NCBI GenBank assembly: GCA_029261775.1 | Contig: JAJDAR010000298.1 | Location: forward strand, 1-47,257 | Direction of reading: 5' to 3' | Length of the DNA stretch: 47,257 nucleotides | Origin: Deltaproteobacteria bacterium | Lineage (GTDB): Bacteria; Myxococcota_A; UBA9160; UBA6930 | Shown: in pieces, positions 16,321 through 25,428 of the stretch | Position numbering within the stretch: position 1 is the stretch's first letter | Layout of the letters: each line of letters opens with the position of its first letter | Position numbers and translations under genes: made by a program | The notes under the pieces: generated by a model | Told to the model about the DNA's origin: nothing | The model's database searches: none | The model's input: only the letters and a program-made list of their open reading frames with translations

Positions 16321-17496
16321 TCAGGGGGTGAGGAGGGATTGGAGGTTGGTGCTCATGATGCGCTGCTGGTCGGCGGGGGAGAAGGGCTCAAGCTCGGCGA
16401 GGAAGTCGAGCGGGTTGGCGAGCCCTTCGGGGTGCGGATAGTCCGAGCCGAACAGGATCTGGCTCGTGCCGATCAGCTCCGCGAGCTCGCCGAGGGGCTC
16501 CTCGTAGAAGGGCGCCACCGAGACGTGCCGACGGAAGGTCTCGACCGGGTGCTCCTTGAAGTCCTTGGGCATCTGACCGTAGACGTGCTCGAAGGTGGCG
16601 AGCAGACCCTTCACCCACTTCGAGCCGTTCTCGACGCTCGCGACGCGCACACCGGGAAAGCGGTCGAAGACGCCGTGGCAGACGAGTGCAGCCATCGAGT
16701 CGGAGATCGCGCGCCCTGCCAGGCCCAGGCAGGCCTTGAAGGGATCGGGCTTGAAGGGCAGGAACTCGCTGCCACCCTGCCACATCTGCGAGAAGCGGTC
16801 GTAGCCGGAATCGGACGCGTGCATGCAGACGAAGATCCCGGCCTCCTGGACGCGGGCCCAGAACGGATCGAATTCCGCGAAGCCGAAGGAGCGCGAGCCG
16901 CGGTAGCCGGGTACCGGTGCCGGGCGCAGGCCCACGGTACGCGCGCCCCGTTCGAGCGCCCACTCGAGCTCGGCGATGGCCATGTCGACGTCCATCAACG
17001 TCACGAACGGAACCGTGAAGAGCCGATCCTCGGTGTGGAAGCCCCAGCGCTCGTCCAACCACTGGTTGAGCGAGTGCAGGACGGCCCCCATCAGCTCGTG
17101 GTCGTAGTGCATGCGCTCTTCGACGACGCTCGCGAGCGTGGGGAAGACGAGCGTCGCGTGGACACCCTGCTCGTCCATCAGCTTCAGCCGGTCCTCGCCG
17201 TTGCGGTAGGCCTCGGGGCAGCGGATCGGCTGGCCCATCATCTCGCGGAACGACAGGCCCTCGGTGTTCTTCGCGCGGTACCAGAGCTCGTGGGCACCCG
17301 GCGGCGCGATCACCTCGAAGGTGGGGTTCGGAATGTAATCCGAGATCACCCCGCCGATGGCGAGCTTGCGACGTCCGTCGACGTCGACGTACTGGAACTC
17401 GCGCTTCCACTTCTTCGGGAGGTGCGCGGTCATCGCGTCCTCGGTCTCGTAGAGGTGGTTGTCCGCGTCGTAGACCGGGTAGCCGAGGTCGGTCAT
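16321..17496 (-). CDS. Amidohydrolase family protein (PF04909-type)
   Basis: YPVYDADNHLYETEDAM..VFVCMHAS-type core (GIFVCMHASDSGYDRFSQMW), ILFGSDYPHPEGLANP. Confidence 0.9.
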   Translation of the reverse strand: MTDLGYPVYDADNHLYETEDAMTAHLPKKWKREFQYVDVDGRRKLAIGGVISDYIPNPTFEVIAPPGAHELWYRAKNTEGLSFREMMGQPIRCPEAYRNGEDRLKLMDEQGVHATLVFPTLASVVEERMHYDHELMGAVLHSLNQWLDERWGFHTEDRLFTVPFVTLMDVDMAIAELEWALERGARTVGLRPAPVPGYRGSRSFGFAEFDPFWARVQEAGIFVCMHASDSGYDRFSQMWQGGSEFLPFKPDPFKACLGLAGRAISDSMAALVCHGVFDRFPGVRVASVENGSKWVKGLLATFEHVYGQMPKDFKEHPVETFRRHVSVAPFYEEPLGELAELIGTSQILFGSDYPHPEGLANPLDFLAELEPFSPADQQRIMSTNLQSLLTP

Positions 17497-17540
17497 GGGG
17501 GCCTCCTGCGGAGCGGTTCCGGGAGGGTATCACCGGCCCG

Positions 17541-17559
17541 GACGATCTGAAAGATCGTC
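17541..17559. promoter_or_regulatory. Perfect inverted repeat, candidate operator or terminator
   Basis: GACGATC-TGAAA-GATCGTC, 45 bp upstream of the amidohydrolase start. Confidence 0.5.
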
Positions 17560-17580
17560 AAATTCGGCTGAGAAGGCCGT

Positions 17581-18033
17581 TCAGTGCTCCCAGGGAGGTT
17601 TTTCGGGGTCTGCGACGCGAGCCGGAGAGGGGACGAACGCGAGGCTCCAGCCCAGCACCAGGGCCCCGAAGGAAACGGGCGCGACGATCATCGCCGCCAG
17701 CAGCCCGTAGCTGCCGGCCTTCACGAGCACCACCGTGACCACGCATCCCGCAACGCCGGCCAGGCCGATCGCCGCTCCGACGAGGAACTTGAAGACCATC
17801 GCGGCACCCTGAAGCCGGGGGCGGCCCCGGGTCGCGAACGGGGCGACAGCGGCGACGCTGATCGCCACGAACAGCACCCATCCCCAACGATCCTGACCGC
17901 TCTTGGTGATCGCGGCGAGCACGCTCATGACGAACAGCGCGATGGCGATCTTCGGGCCGTAGATGGCGATCGGCGTGCGCTTCCAGTGCGCGAGCAGCTC
18001 GGCGGTCGGCGCGCGCCCGGGGTCGGTCTCCAT
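17581..18033 (-). CDS. Hypothetical membrane protein, about four TM segments
   Basis: IAIYGPKIAIALFVMSVLAAI..GWVLFVAISVAAVAPFA..FLVGAAIGLAGVAGCVVTVVLV..LLAAMIVAPVSFGALVLGWSLAFV. Confidence 0.65.
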   Translation of the reverse strand: METDPGRAPTAELLAHWKRTPIAIYGPKIAIALFVMSVLAAITKSGQDRWGWVLFVAISVAAVAPFATRGRPRLQGAAMVFKFLVGAAIGLAGVAGCVVTVVLVKAGSYGLLAAMIVAPVSFGALVLGWSLAFVPSPARVADPEKPPWEH

Positions 18034-18065
18034 GGAGGGGGTATCGGCGCCCGGTGCCCCAGCCC

Positions 18066-19754
18066 TTACAGGGGGACGCGATGCAAGGCCCAGGGGCCAG
18101 CGGTCAACAGAGGCGGGCCGAAACGCCGAGCCGCCGCGTCGCGATGGTCTCCTTCGACCAGGACGAGCACCGGCCTCTCCAGCTCACGCAGCAGCTGCAT
18201 CTGGTCCGCCGAGGGTGCTTCGCCCCGCGCGAGGGCTCTCGCTGCGGCGACGCGATCGGATGCCCTGGGATGGCCGGCCACGATGTAGTGCTCGGCCCGC
18301 TCGGTCAGCAGCACCCGACCCGTCAGCGCCGGCAGCTCCGCGGTGTTGCCCTGGGAGGCGCGGGTCGGCGGACCGGGATCGATCGCGACCACGGCATCCG
18401 GCGGCGTCTGCTCGCGCAGATGGCCGTAGATCTTCGCGAGGGGGCCTTCCTGCTGGACGAGGTGGCCGTCCCGGAAGACGACCTGGGTCGGAGGCCGCCC
18501 GGTGTAGGTCCAGACCACGAGCAGCAGGGTCGGTCCGAACAAGGCGAGCGGCACCCAGGCGTGCGTGAGCTCGCCGCCGCGACCTCGGAGCGCGGCCGTC
18601 GCCGGGATCGCCAGGAAGACCAGCGCCACGTGGAAGAAGTTCACGAAGTTGCCGGCGGGCAGCACGATCAACACCGTCGCCGCCAGCAGGGGAAGCGCTG
18701 CGACGCCGCAGACCAGCAGGAAACCCCGCAGCTCGCGTGGCGCCCGGATCCACCCGATCGCCGCAAGGACCATCATCCCGAACCCCGCCCCGAGCGCGCC
18801 TCGCCCATGCTCGAGGGCCAGGTCGAGGCCCCCTGCGAGCAGCCCCGACCCCTCGCCACTCGCACCGCCGAGCAGGTGGGCGTAGGTCGGCAGGGGAAGC
18901 AGCAGGCCGAGCGCGATCGCTGCTGCGACGCTGACCCAGGGCAACGGGCGGTCGCCCACCTCGACCCAGCCAGCGCGGCGTGCCACTTCGACCACCAGCA
19001 CCGCACCGACCAGGGAGAGCCCGCCAGCGATCGCGATGATCGGACTCCACAAGGTGACGAGCAGCGTGGTCACGACGAGACCGATTCCACCTCGTCGCGG
19101 CGACCGCCAGGCGACATGGAGGGCCCACAGGAGACCGACCAACGTCGTGAGCGCCAACGGGCGGGAGGTGATGTTCAGGTAGTAGCTGAGCAGGGGTCCG
19201 AGCTGGCCGTAGGCATCGCCCACCCGCATCCACTCCGACACGGGGTGCACGAGGCCCCATAGATAGGAGCCATCGTCCTCGGGCCAGTGACCGATGCGGA
19301 GGCGGCGCCAGAGCAGGACCAACGGGGCCTGGGCGTGTGCGCCTGCCATCACGAGAAACGACAGCACCAGTCCGAAGACCGTGCGGCCGTAGAGCGAGCG
19401 GGCGAGCCCGGCCGAGAGCACGACGAGACCGAAGGCCGAGAGCACGACGCCGATCTCGAAGGCGTGCAGGACGTCGAGGCCGGTGGCGTGGGCGAGGGCC
19501 GCGGCCAGCGCATGGAAGGTCCAGTAGTACGCCAGGGGCTCCCCCGCGAAGAACGGGTTCTCGGGTGGAAGCACCCCGGGAGCGATCAAGAATCGCTCCG
19601 CGATCGCCGAGTGGAGGAAGCCGTGAGCCGAAACCAGCGTATACGGGCTCTCCCGGTGGATGCCCAGGATCAGTGCCACCCACGCCAGCCCCGCCGCGCA
19701 GACGGCCGGCCCGAACAGACGACCGCGGGCCGGAGGGTCTTCAGCAGTCGGCAA
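18066..19754 (-). CDS. Polytopic membrane protein, glycosyltransferase (GT-C)-like architecture
   Basis: Many hydrophobic helices, ENPFFAGEPLAYYWTFHALAAAL; start taken as TTG 19754 preceded by GGAG (ORF remains open to ATG 19901). Confidence 0.6.
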   Translation of the reverse strand: MPTAEDPPARGRLFGPAVCAAGLAWVALILGIHRESPYTLVSAHGFLHSAIAERFLIAPGVLPPENPFFAGEPLAYYWTFHALAAALAHATGLDVLHAFEIGVVLSAFGLVVLSAGLARSLYGRTVFGLVLSFLVMAGAHAQAPLVLLWRRLRIGHWPEDDGSYLWGLVHPVSEWMRVGDAYGQLGPLLSYYLNITSRPLALTTLVGLLWALHVAWRSPRRGGIGLVVTTLLVTLWSPIIAIAGGLSLVGAVLVVEVARRAGWVEVGDRPLPWVSVAAAIALGLLLPLPTYAHLLGGASGEGSGLLAGGLDLALEHGRGALGAGFGMMVLAAIGWIRAPRELRGFLLVCGVAALPLLAATVLIVLPAGNFVNFFHVALVFLAIPATAALRGRGGELTHAWVPLALFGPTLLLVVWTYTGRPPTQVVFRDGHLVQQEGPLAKIYGHLREQTPPDAVVAIDPGPPTRASQGNTAELPALTGRVLLTERAEHYIVAGHPRASDRVAAARALARGEAPSADQMQLLRELERPVLVLVEGDHRDAAARRFGPPLLTAGPWALHRVPL

Positions 19755-19823
19755 CGACGTCTCCAAGCAATGGATGGGAGCCGGTTCTCCGGGAACGTCG
19801 CCATTCCCGAACGAGGCGGCCAG

Positions 19824-19913
19824 ACCCGCGAACTCGCCACCTGGGGCCGGCCGGCCGCCACCCACGAGGTCGATACCCGCGGCCGACCGGGCGCGACCCA
19901 CGAAGTCGGTACC
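19824..19913. repeat. Three 18-bp direct repeats with 18-bp spacers (36-bp period)
   Basis: ACCCGCGAACTCGCCACC (19824-19841), ACCCACGAGGTCGATACC (19860-19877), ACCCACGAAGTCGGTACC (19896-19913); spacers also similar. Confidence 0.88.
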
Positions 19914-19921
19914 CTATCGGG

Positions 19922-20650
19922 ATGGAGCCGAGCGTGCAGCAGGACGCAGTGCAGGAGCGAGATGCAGGAGTCCAGCCGGTGAACGCCGTCCTGGACCCGA
20001 TCGAAGACGTCATCGGCGCCTTCGACAGCCTGGTCATCCGCCTCTACTCGAGGGGCCGCTTCACGATCCTGCGCAAGATCTTCCTCGAGGAGATCGGCCA
20101 GTACCTGCCCAAGCGCGGCAAGGTGCTCGATCTGGGCTGCGGCTTCGGTTTCTTCTCCCTCTACTTCGCGGCACGGGAACCGGGCCGTGAGATGTTCGGG
20201 GTCGACATCAACGAGCGCCGCATCGCCGACGCGAACGAGGCGGCCCGCCGGCTGGGCCTCTCGAACGCCCGCTACGAGGTCGCGGACGCCGCCCAGTGGG
20301 AGGCGACCGAAGACTTCGACGCGGCCTACCTGCTCGACCTGCTCCACCACCTGCCCCAGGACGAGGTCGCCCCCTTCCTGCGGCGCCTTCGCGCGAGGCT
20401 GCGCCCGGGCGGCACGCTGATCGTGAAGGAGGTGGAGGACCGGCCGCGGTGGAAGGCCTGGTTCACGTTGCTGCTCGACCGGCTGATGGTCGGCTGGAGC
20501 GAGCCGATCCGCTACTGGCCGCCTGCAGAGATGATCGTGCTGCTCGAGAGCCTGGGTTTCGACGTCAAGAAGCATCGCATGCGCGACTGGCTGCCGTACC
20601 CGCACATCCTGTACGTCTGCCGGCTGCCGGTGGAAGAAGCGAAGACCTAG
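19922..20650 (+). CDS. Class I SAM-dependent methyltransferase
   Basis: GKVLDLGCGFGFFSLYFAAREPGREMFGVDINERRI; LLDLLHHLPQDEVAPFLRRLRARLRPGGTLIVKEV. Confidence 0.9.
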   Translation: MEPSVQQDAVQERDAGVQPVNAVLDPIEDVIGAFDSLVIRLYSRGRFTILRKIFLEEIGQYLPKRGKVLDLGCGFGFFSLYFAAREPGREMFGVDINERRIADANEAARRLGLSNARYEVADAAQWEATEDFDAAYLLDLLHHLPQDEVAPFLRRLRARLRPGGTLIVKEVEDRPRWKAWFTLLLDRLMVGWSEPIRYWPPAEMIVLLESLGFDVKKHRMRDWLPYPHILYVCRLPVEEAKT

Positions 20651-21822
20651 AAGTTCGGCGGCAGCCCAAGCCCGCGACGGGCGATGATGTTCTTCTGGAT
20701 CTCGCTGGCGCCGCCGCCGATCGTGTCGACGACCGTGTAGCGGTAGCTGCGCTCGAAACGTCCCGCCGCGGGGGCGCCCGGCTCGCCCGGTTTCAATTGA
20801 CCCTCGGGCCCCATCAGATCGAGGGCCGCGTTGGCGACCCGCTGCCCGGTCTCGTTCATGAAGAGCTTGTACTGCGACGACTCGACCGTCGGCACTCCGT
20901 CCTTGAGCGCCTCGCAGATCACGCGCCGCTGCAGCATGCGCGAGACCTCGAGCTCCGTGGCCAGCTGCGCGACCTGGGCTCGGGTGTGGGCGTCGTGCCT
21001 GACCGGTTCGCCGTCACACTCGGCCTCGCGGACCCAGTCGAGCAGGGCCTCGACCTTCATCTCGAGGGGCCCGACGGGCATCATCGCGAAGCGCTCGAGG
21101 TCGAGAGCTTCGCAGATGTAGGTCCAACCCTTGCCGACCTCGCCGACCACGTACTCGTCGGGCACGAACACGTCGTCGAAGAACACCTCGTTGGTGCGCT
21201 CGTCGCCGATCGTGTGGACGGGGCGGATCGTGAAGCCCTCATGGTCCATCGGGATCAGGAAGAGCGAGATGCCCTTGTGCTTGTGGCTCGTGTCGGTGCG
21301 CGCGCCCACCCAGTACCAGTCTGCGAAGTGCGCCGAGGTGGTCCACACCTTCTGGCCGTTCAGGGTCCAGCCACCCTCCACCTTCTCGGCTCGGAGCTGC
21401 ATGTTCGCGGCGTCCGAGCCGGCGTTCGGCTCGCTGTAGCCGATGGCGAACTCGATCTCGCCGCGGATGATCTGCGGAAGGAACTCCTGCTTCATCCGCT
21501 CCGACCCGTTGCGGATGATCGTCTTGCCGACGATGCCGACGCCCTTGCCCGGCTGGGGCGCGCCGTAGCGCGACAGCGCCTCGGTGAGGATGAAATCGTA
21601 GATGCCCGAGCGCGCCTGCCCGCCGTAGGCCTCGGGCCAGGACATCCCGAGCCAGCCCGCTTCCGCGAGCTGCTGCATCAGCCCCCGCTTGGCGGGGCTG
21701 TCGACGGTTTGCGAGAGCTGCTCGGGCTGGGCGTCCATCACCTCCGGCGAGCGGCGCTCGCTGAGGAAGGCCTCCAGCTCGGCTTCGAAGGCCCGCTCCT
21801 CGGAAGAGAGATCGAAGTCCAT
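20647..21822 (-). CDS. Acyl-CoA dehydrogenase
   Basis: MDFDLSSEERAFEAELEAFLSE..AIGYSEPNAGSDAANMQLRAEKVEGGWTLNGQKVWTTSAHFADWYWVGART. Confidence 0.93.
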   Translation of the reverse strand: MDFDLSSEERAFEAELEAFLSERRSPEVMDAQPEQLSQTVDSPAKRGLMQQLAEAGWLGMSWPEAYGGQARSGIYDFILTEALSRYGAPQPGKGVGIVGKTIIRNGSERMKQEFLPQIIRGEIEFAIGYSEPNAGSDAANMQLRAEKVEGGWTLNGQKVWTTSAHFADWYWVGARTDTSHKHKGISLFLIPMDHEGFTIRPVHTIGDERTNEVFFDDVFVPDEYVVGEVGKGWTYICEALDLERFAMMPVGPLEMKVEALLDWVREAECDGEPVRHDAHTRAQVAQLATELEVSRMLQRRVICEALKDGVPTVESSQYKLFMNETGQRVANAALDLMGPEGQLKPGEPGAPAAGRFERSYRYTVVDTIGGGASEIQKNIIARRGLGLPPNF

Positions 21823-21823
21823 G

Positions 21824-22570
21824 TCAGCCCTGCTCCCGCTGCTTGCGCAGCTCCGCGCTCTCGCGCTCTTCGTTGCGCATGGCGTCCTCCATGCCGTGAT
21901 CGTGCCCGTAGCCGATGGCCCGCCTGGCCGCGGCGACGACCTCGGGCCGGCTCTCGGCGTAGCCGGCCGCGATCTCGCGGGCGGTGCTCATCAGGTCCTC
22001 GGGCGCGACCACCCGATGGACGAGACCCATCTCGAGAGCCTCTTCGGCCCGGACGATCCGCCCCGTGGTCACCAGGTCGATGGCCCGCCCGCGACCGATC
22101 AACCGGGGCAGCAGGTGCGTGCTGCCGAGGCCGGGCAGGATGCCCAGCTTCACGAAGGTGAGCCCGAGCTTGGCGCCGCTGACGGCGATCCGCAGGTCGC
22201 AGGGGAGGATCATCGTCACGCCGACCCCGATCGCGTGGCCGTTCAACGCCGCGATGATCGGCTTCGGATACTCCACCATCTCGAGCGGAAAGACCTTGAG
22301 GAAGTCCTCCTCCCCCAGCTTCGGCCCCTTGGATGCATTCGCGCCGGCCTGGTGCGCCTTCAGGTGATCGAGATCGACGCCCGCGCAGAAACCCCGCCCC
22401 GCCCCGGTCAGGATGACCGCGCGCACCGTCTCGTCGTCGCGCAGCTTGCGGAAGGCGTCCACCACCTCCTCGCCCATCTCGGTGGTGTAGGCGTTCAGCT
22501 TGTCCGGTCGGTTCAAGGTGACGGTGGCGATGCCGTCCCTCCGATCGAAGAGGATGTGCTCGTAGCTCAT
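21824..22570 (-). CDS. Enoyl-CoA hydratase/isomerase family
   Basis: GIATVTLNRPDKLNAYTTEMGEEVVDAFRKL..GAGRGFCAGVDL..IAALNGHAIGVGVTMILPCDLRIA. Confidence 0.93.
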   Translation of the reverse strand: MSYEHILFDRRDGIATVTLNRPDKLNAYTTEMGEEVVDAFRKLRDDETVRAVILTGAGRGFCAGVDLDHLKAHQAGANASKGPKLGEEDFLKVFPLEMVEYPKPIIAALNGHAIGVGVTMILPCDLRIAVSGAKLGLTFVKLGILPGLGSTHLLPRLIGRGRAIDLVTTGRIVRAEEALEMGLVHRVVAPEDLMSTAREIAAGYAESRPEVVAAARRAIGYGHDHGMEDAMRNEERESAELRKQREQG

Positions 22571-22583
22571 GCTGGACTCGTGC

Positions 22584-24545
22584 TCATTCGGGCAGGGCGA
22601 ACGCCATGATCGCGTCGCCCTGCTTGGAGATGGCGTTGCCGCCCGCCGCGATCACCACGAACTGCCGGCCCTCGGGCGAGAGCCGGTAGCTGAGCGGCGA
22701 GGCATTGGCCTGGTAGGGAAGCTCGGTCTCCCAGAGCATGCTGCCGTCCCGGGTGTCGAAGGCCCGGAAGGCCCGGTCGGTGGTCGCGCCGAGGAACAGG
22801 ACACCGCCTGCGGTGACCATGCCGCCGCCGAAGTTCGGCGCCCCCACGTCGCCGAGCCCGGGGATCAGGTAGAGCGGCCACGGGGCCTGGTGCTTGGTGG
22901 TCCCGAGATTCACCTTCCAGCGGACCTGGCCGGTCTTCAGGTCGACGGCCTGCAGGGATCCCCAGGGCGTCGGGTTGCAGGGCGCCCCGGCACTCGAGAA
23001 GTATCCGGATCGCTTCACGCCGTAGGGTGTGCCCGTCATGGGATAGAGCTCGTCGGGATAGGCGACGGCATCCGCCGGCAGCTTCTCGTAATCCTCGCGC
23101 GCGACCATCTCCACGATCATCGCGATGTGGGTCTGGTTCGTGAACATCACGCCGCTCACCGGATCGACGGCGATGCCGCCCCAGTTCATGCCACCGGTGG
23201 TATGCGGGTACTGGATCGACCCGTCGAGGGTCGGTGGCGTGAAGATGCCGTCGAAGCGGTACTTCTCGAGGGCTTCCACGCACGAGCCTCGATCCGCGAA
23301 GGTGTAGCCGACGTTCTCCGGCGTGAGCTCGGTCGGATGCAGCGGCGGCGGGTGGGTCGGAAAGGGCTGGGTCGGCGAGAGCGTCTCCCCGGGTACGCCG
23401 TCGGTCGGCACCGGTCGCTCCTCGACCGGATACAGCGGCTGCCCGGTCTCGCGATCGAGCAGGAAGACGTGGCCCATCTTCGTGCCCTGCAACACCCCAG
23501 GCCGCCCGCCGCCGACGCCTTCGATCTGGAAGAGCTCGGGCTGGGTGCCGACGTCGTAGTCCCAGACGTCGTGGTGGACGGTCTGGAAGTGCCAGGCGAC
23601 GCGGCCGCTGTCCGCGTGGAGGGCCACCGTCGAGGACCCGTAGTGGTCGAGCCCGTGGCGCTCGCCGGCGTAGCTGTCGGGGGAGGGATTTCCGGTCGGC
23701 ACGAAGACGAGGCCCCGCTCCGCATCCCCGGAGAGCAGCGACCACACGTTGGGCGTGCCGCGGTGGTAGCGCTCGCCCGGCGGAACGTCGGCGCGGTAGT
23801 CGGGCGGCACCGGGTCCCAGGCCCAGAGCAGGGCACCGGTCTTCACGTCGAAGGCCCGCACCACGCCCGACGGTGCATCGGTGCGCAGCTGGTCCGCGAC
23901 CAATGCGCCGACGATCGCCCGGTCGCCGAGGACCAGCGGAGGCGACGTCACGTAGTACTCCCAGGGCGGGACATCCCCCTCGATTCCCTCGCGCAGGGCG
24001 ACCTTGCCGCCCTCGCCGAAGTCGGCACAGGGTCGGCCGGTGTCGGCATCGAGCGCCCAGAGCTCCGAGTCCTTGGTGCCGTACAGGATGCGCTTCTGGC
24101 AGGCCGCGCCGGCGGCGGGCTCCTCCGCCTCCCAGTACGCGACGCCGCGACAGGTGAGCGGATAGGGCCCACCGACACCGGCCGCTCGGAGGCCCGGGTC
24201 GAAGGACCAACGCTCGGTCCCGGTCTCGGGGTCGAGGGCGAAGACGCGCATGTAGGGCGTGCAGTAGTAGAGGTGACCGTTCGTGACGATCGGCGTCACC
24301 TGCAGACCGGTCGGCATGCGCTCTGCCGAGGGCCCGTTGAAGTCTCCGCTGCGGTGCGTCCAGGCCAGCTCGAGTGCATCGACGTTGTCGCGGTGCACCT
24401 GCTCGAGAGGCGAGTAGTGGAGGCCGCCCTTGTCGCCACCCCACTCGGGCCAGCCGGCGACGGGACCGCTGAAGTCGATCACAGGCTCGCCCCCACAGCC
24501 GAAGGCGAGCCACAGGGTGAGCAGGAAGGCGCCGAAGCGCATCAA
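22584..24545 (-). CDS. PQQ-dependent (quinoprotein glucose dehydrogenase-like) beta-propeller lipoprotein
   Basis: Signal/lipobox LAFGC; WPEWGGDKGGLHYSPLEQVHRDNVDALELAWTHRSGD; CQKRILYGTKDSELWALDADTGRPCADFGEGGKV; GGMNWGGIAVDPVSGVMFTNQ. Confidence 0.88.
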   Translation of the reverse strand: MMRFGAFLLTLWLAFGCGGEPVIDFSGPVAGWPEWGGDKGGLHYSPLEQVHRDNVDALELAWTHRSGDFNGPSAERMPTGLQVTPIVTNGHLYYCTPYMRVFALDPETGTERWSFDPGLRAAGVGGPYPLTCRGVAYWEAEEPAAGAACQKRILYGTKDSELWALDADTGRPCADFGEGGKVALREGIEGDVPPWEYYVTSPPLVLGDRAIVGALVADQLRTDAPSGVVRAFDVKTGALLWAWDPVPPDYRADVPPGERYHRGTPNVWSLLSGDAERGLVFVPTGNPSPDSYAGERHGLDHYGSSTVALHADSGRVAWHFQTVHHDVWDYDVGTQPELFQIEGVGGGRPGVLQGTKMGHVFLLDRETGQPLYPVEERPVPTDGVPGETLSPTQPFPTHPPPLHPTELTPENVGYTFADRGSCVEALEKYRFDGIFTPPTLDGSIQYPHTTGGMNWGGIAVDPVSGVMFTNQTHIAMIVEMVAREDYEKLPADAVAYPDELYPMTGTPYGVKRSGYFSSAGAPCNPTPWGSLQAVDLKTGQVRWKVNLGTTKHQAPWPLYLIPGLGDVGAPNFGGGMVTAGGVLFLGATTDRAFRAFDTRDGSMLWETELPYQANASPLSYRLSPEGRQFVVIAAGGNAISKQGDAIMAFALPE

Positions 24546-24581
24546 GGAGCTCCTCGCCGGCCCGTCAGGCGGGGCGGCGCT

Positions 24582-25400
24582 TCAGTCGGTGTAGGGCGCC
24601 CAGCGGGGCTTGCGCTTCTCGAAGAACGACTTCGGACCTTCGAGCTGGTCCGGGTGGTCGGCATGGGCCTCGAGCTGTTCGTACGCCCGGTCCAGCCCCT
24701 CCTCGAGCCCGTGGTCGAGGCTCTCCCAGATCGCGCGCTTGCTGCGGGCCAGCGCGGTGGGCGAATGCTCGGAAATCTTCGCGGCCAGCTCGCGCGCGCG
24801 GGGCATCAGCTCGACCGCAGGGAGGATCTCGCCGATCAGGCCCACCCGCAGTGCCTCTTCGGCTCCCATCCGCTCCGCTCCACCCAGCAGCGTGAGTCGG
24901 AACACGGTCTCGAGCGGGATCCTGCGCGAGAGACCCACCGGCTCGAGGCCTGCGACGGTTCCCACCTTGACGTGGGTATCGAAGAAGGTCGCGGTGTCGG
25001 CCGCGATCACGAGCTCGCTGTCCGCCACGAAGTGGAAGCCGCCGCCGACACACATGCCGTTGATGGCCGTGATCACCGGCTTCCAGCAGCGGTTCTGGAG
25101 GGCGGTGATCTGGCTGTAGGGCGCTTCCTGGCGGGGGACCTTCGCGAACTTCTGGCTGTCTCCCGCCGCCGTCGAGCTGATGTCCCAGCCCGTGCAGAAG
25201 GCCTTGTCGCCGGCGCCGGTCACGATCACGCAGACGACGTCATCGTCGCTCTTGATCTCGTTCCAGAGCCGGCGCAGCTCCATCGCCATGTCGTAGTCGA
25301 AGGCGTTGCGCGCGGCCGGGTTGTCGAGCGTGATCGTGGCGAAGCGCTCGCTCTTCTCGTATCGGACCTTGTCGCTCAACGACCTCTCCTCGCAATGCAA
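24582..25400 (-). CDS. Enoyl-CoA hydratase/isomerase family
   Basis: RFATITLDNPAARNAFDYDMAMELRRLW..GAGDKAFCTGWDISS..VITAINGMCVGGGFHFVADSELVIAAD; start may be internal TTG. Confidence 0.9.
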   Translation of the reverse strand: MHCEERSLSDKVRYEKSERFATITLDNPAARNAFDYDMAMELRRLWNEIKSDDDVVCVIVTGAGDKAFCTGWDISSTAAGDSQKFAKVPRQEAPYSQITALQNRCWKPVITAINGMCVGGGFHFVADSELVIAADTATFFDTHVKVGTVAGLEPVGLSRRIPLETVFRLTLLGGAERMGAEEALRVGLIGEILPAVELMPRARELAAKISEHSPTALARSKRAIWESLDHGLEEGLDRAYEQLEAHADHPDQLEGPKSFFEKRKPRWAPYTD

Positions 25401-25428
25401 GGTTGAAAGGAACGTCCCCCTTCCGGGT

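Noticed and set aside
19824-19913. CRISPR array
   Set aside because: Only three degenerate 18-bp repeats; spacers are similar to each other, not unique, and no cas gene is present.
22569-25406. 945-aa plus-strand ORF across the quinoprotein and ECH genes
   Set aside because: Opposite three well-supported minus-strand genes; biased composition and no domain motifs.
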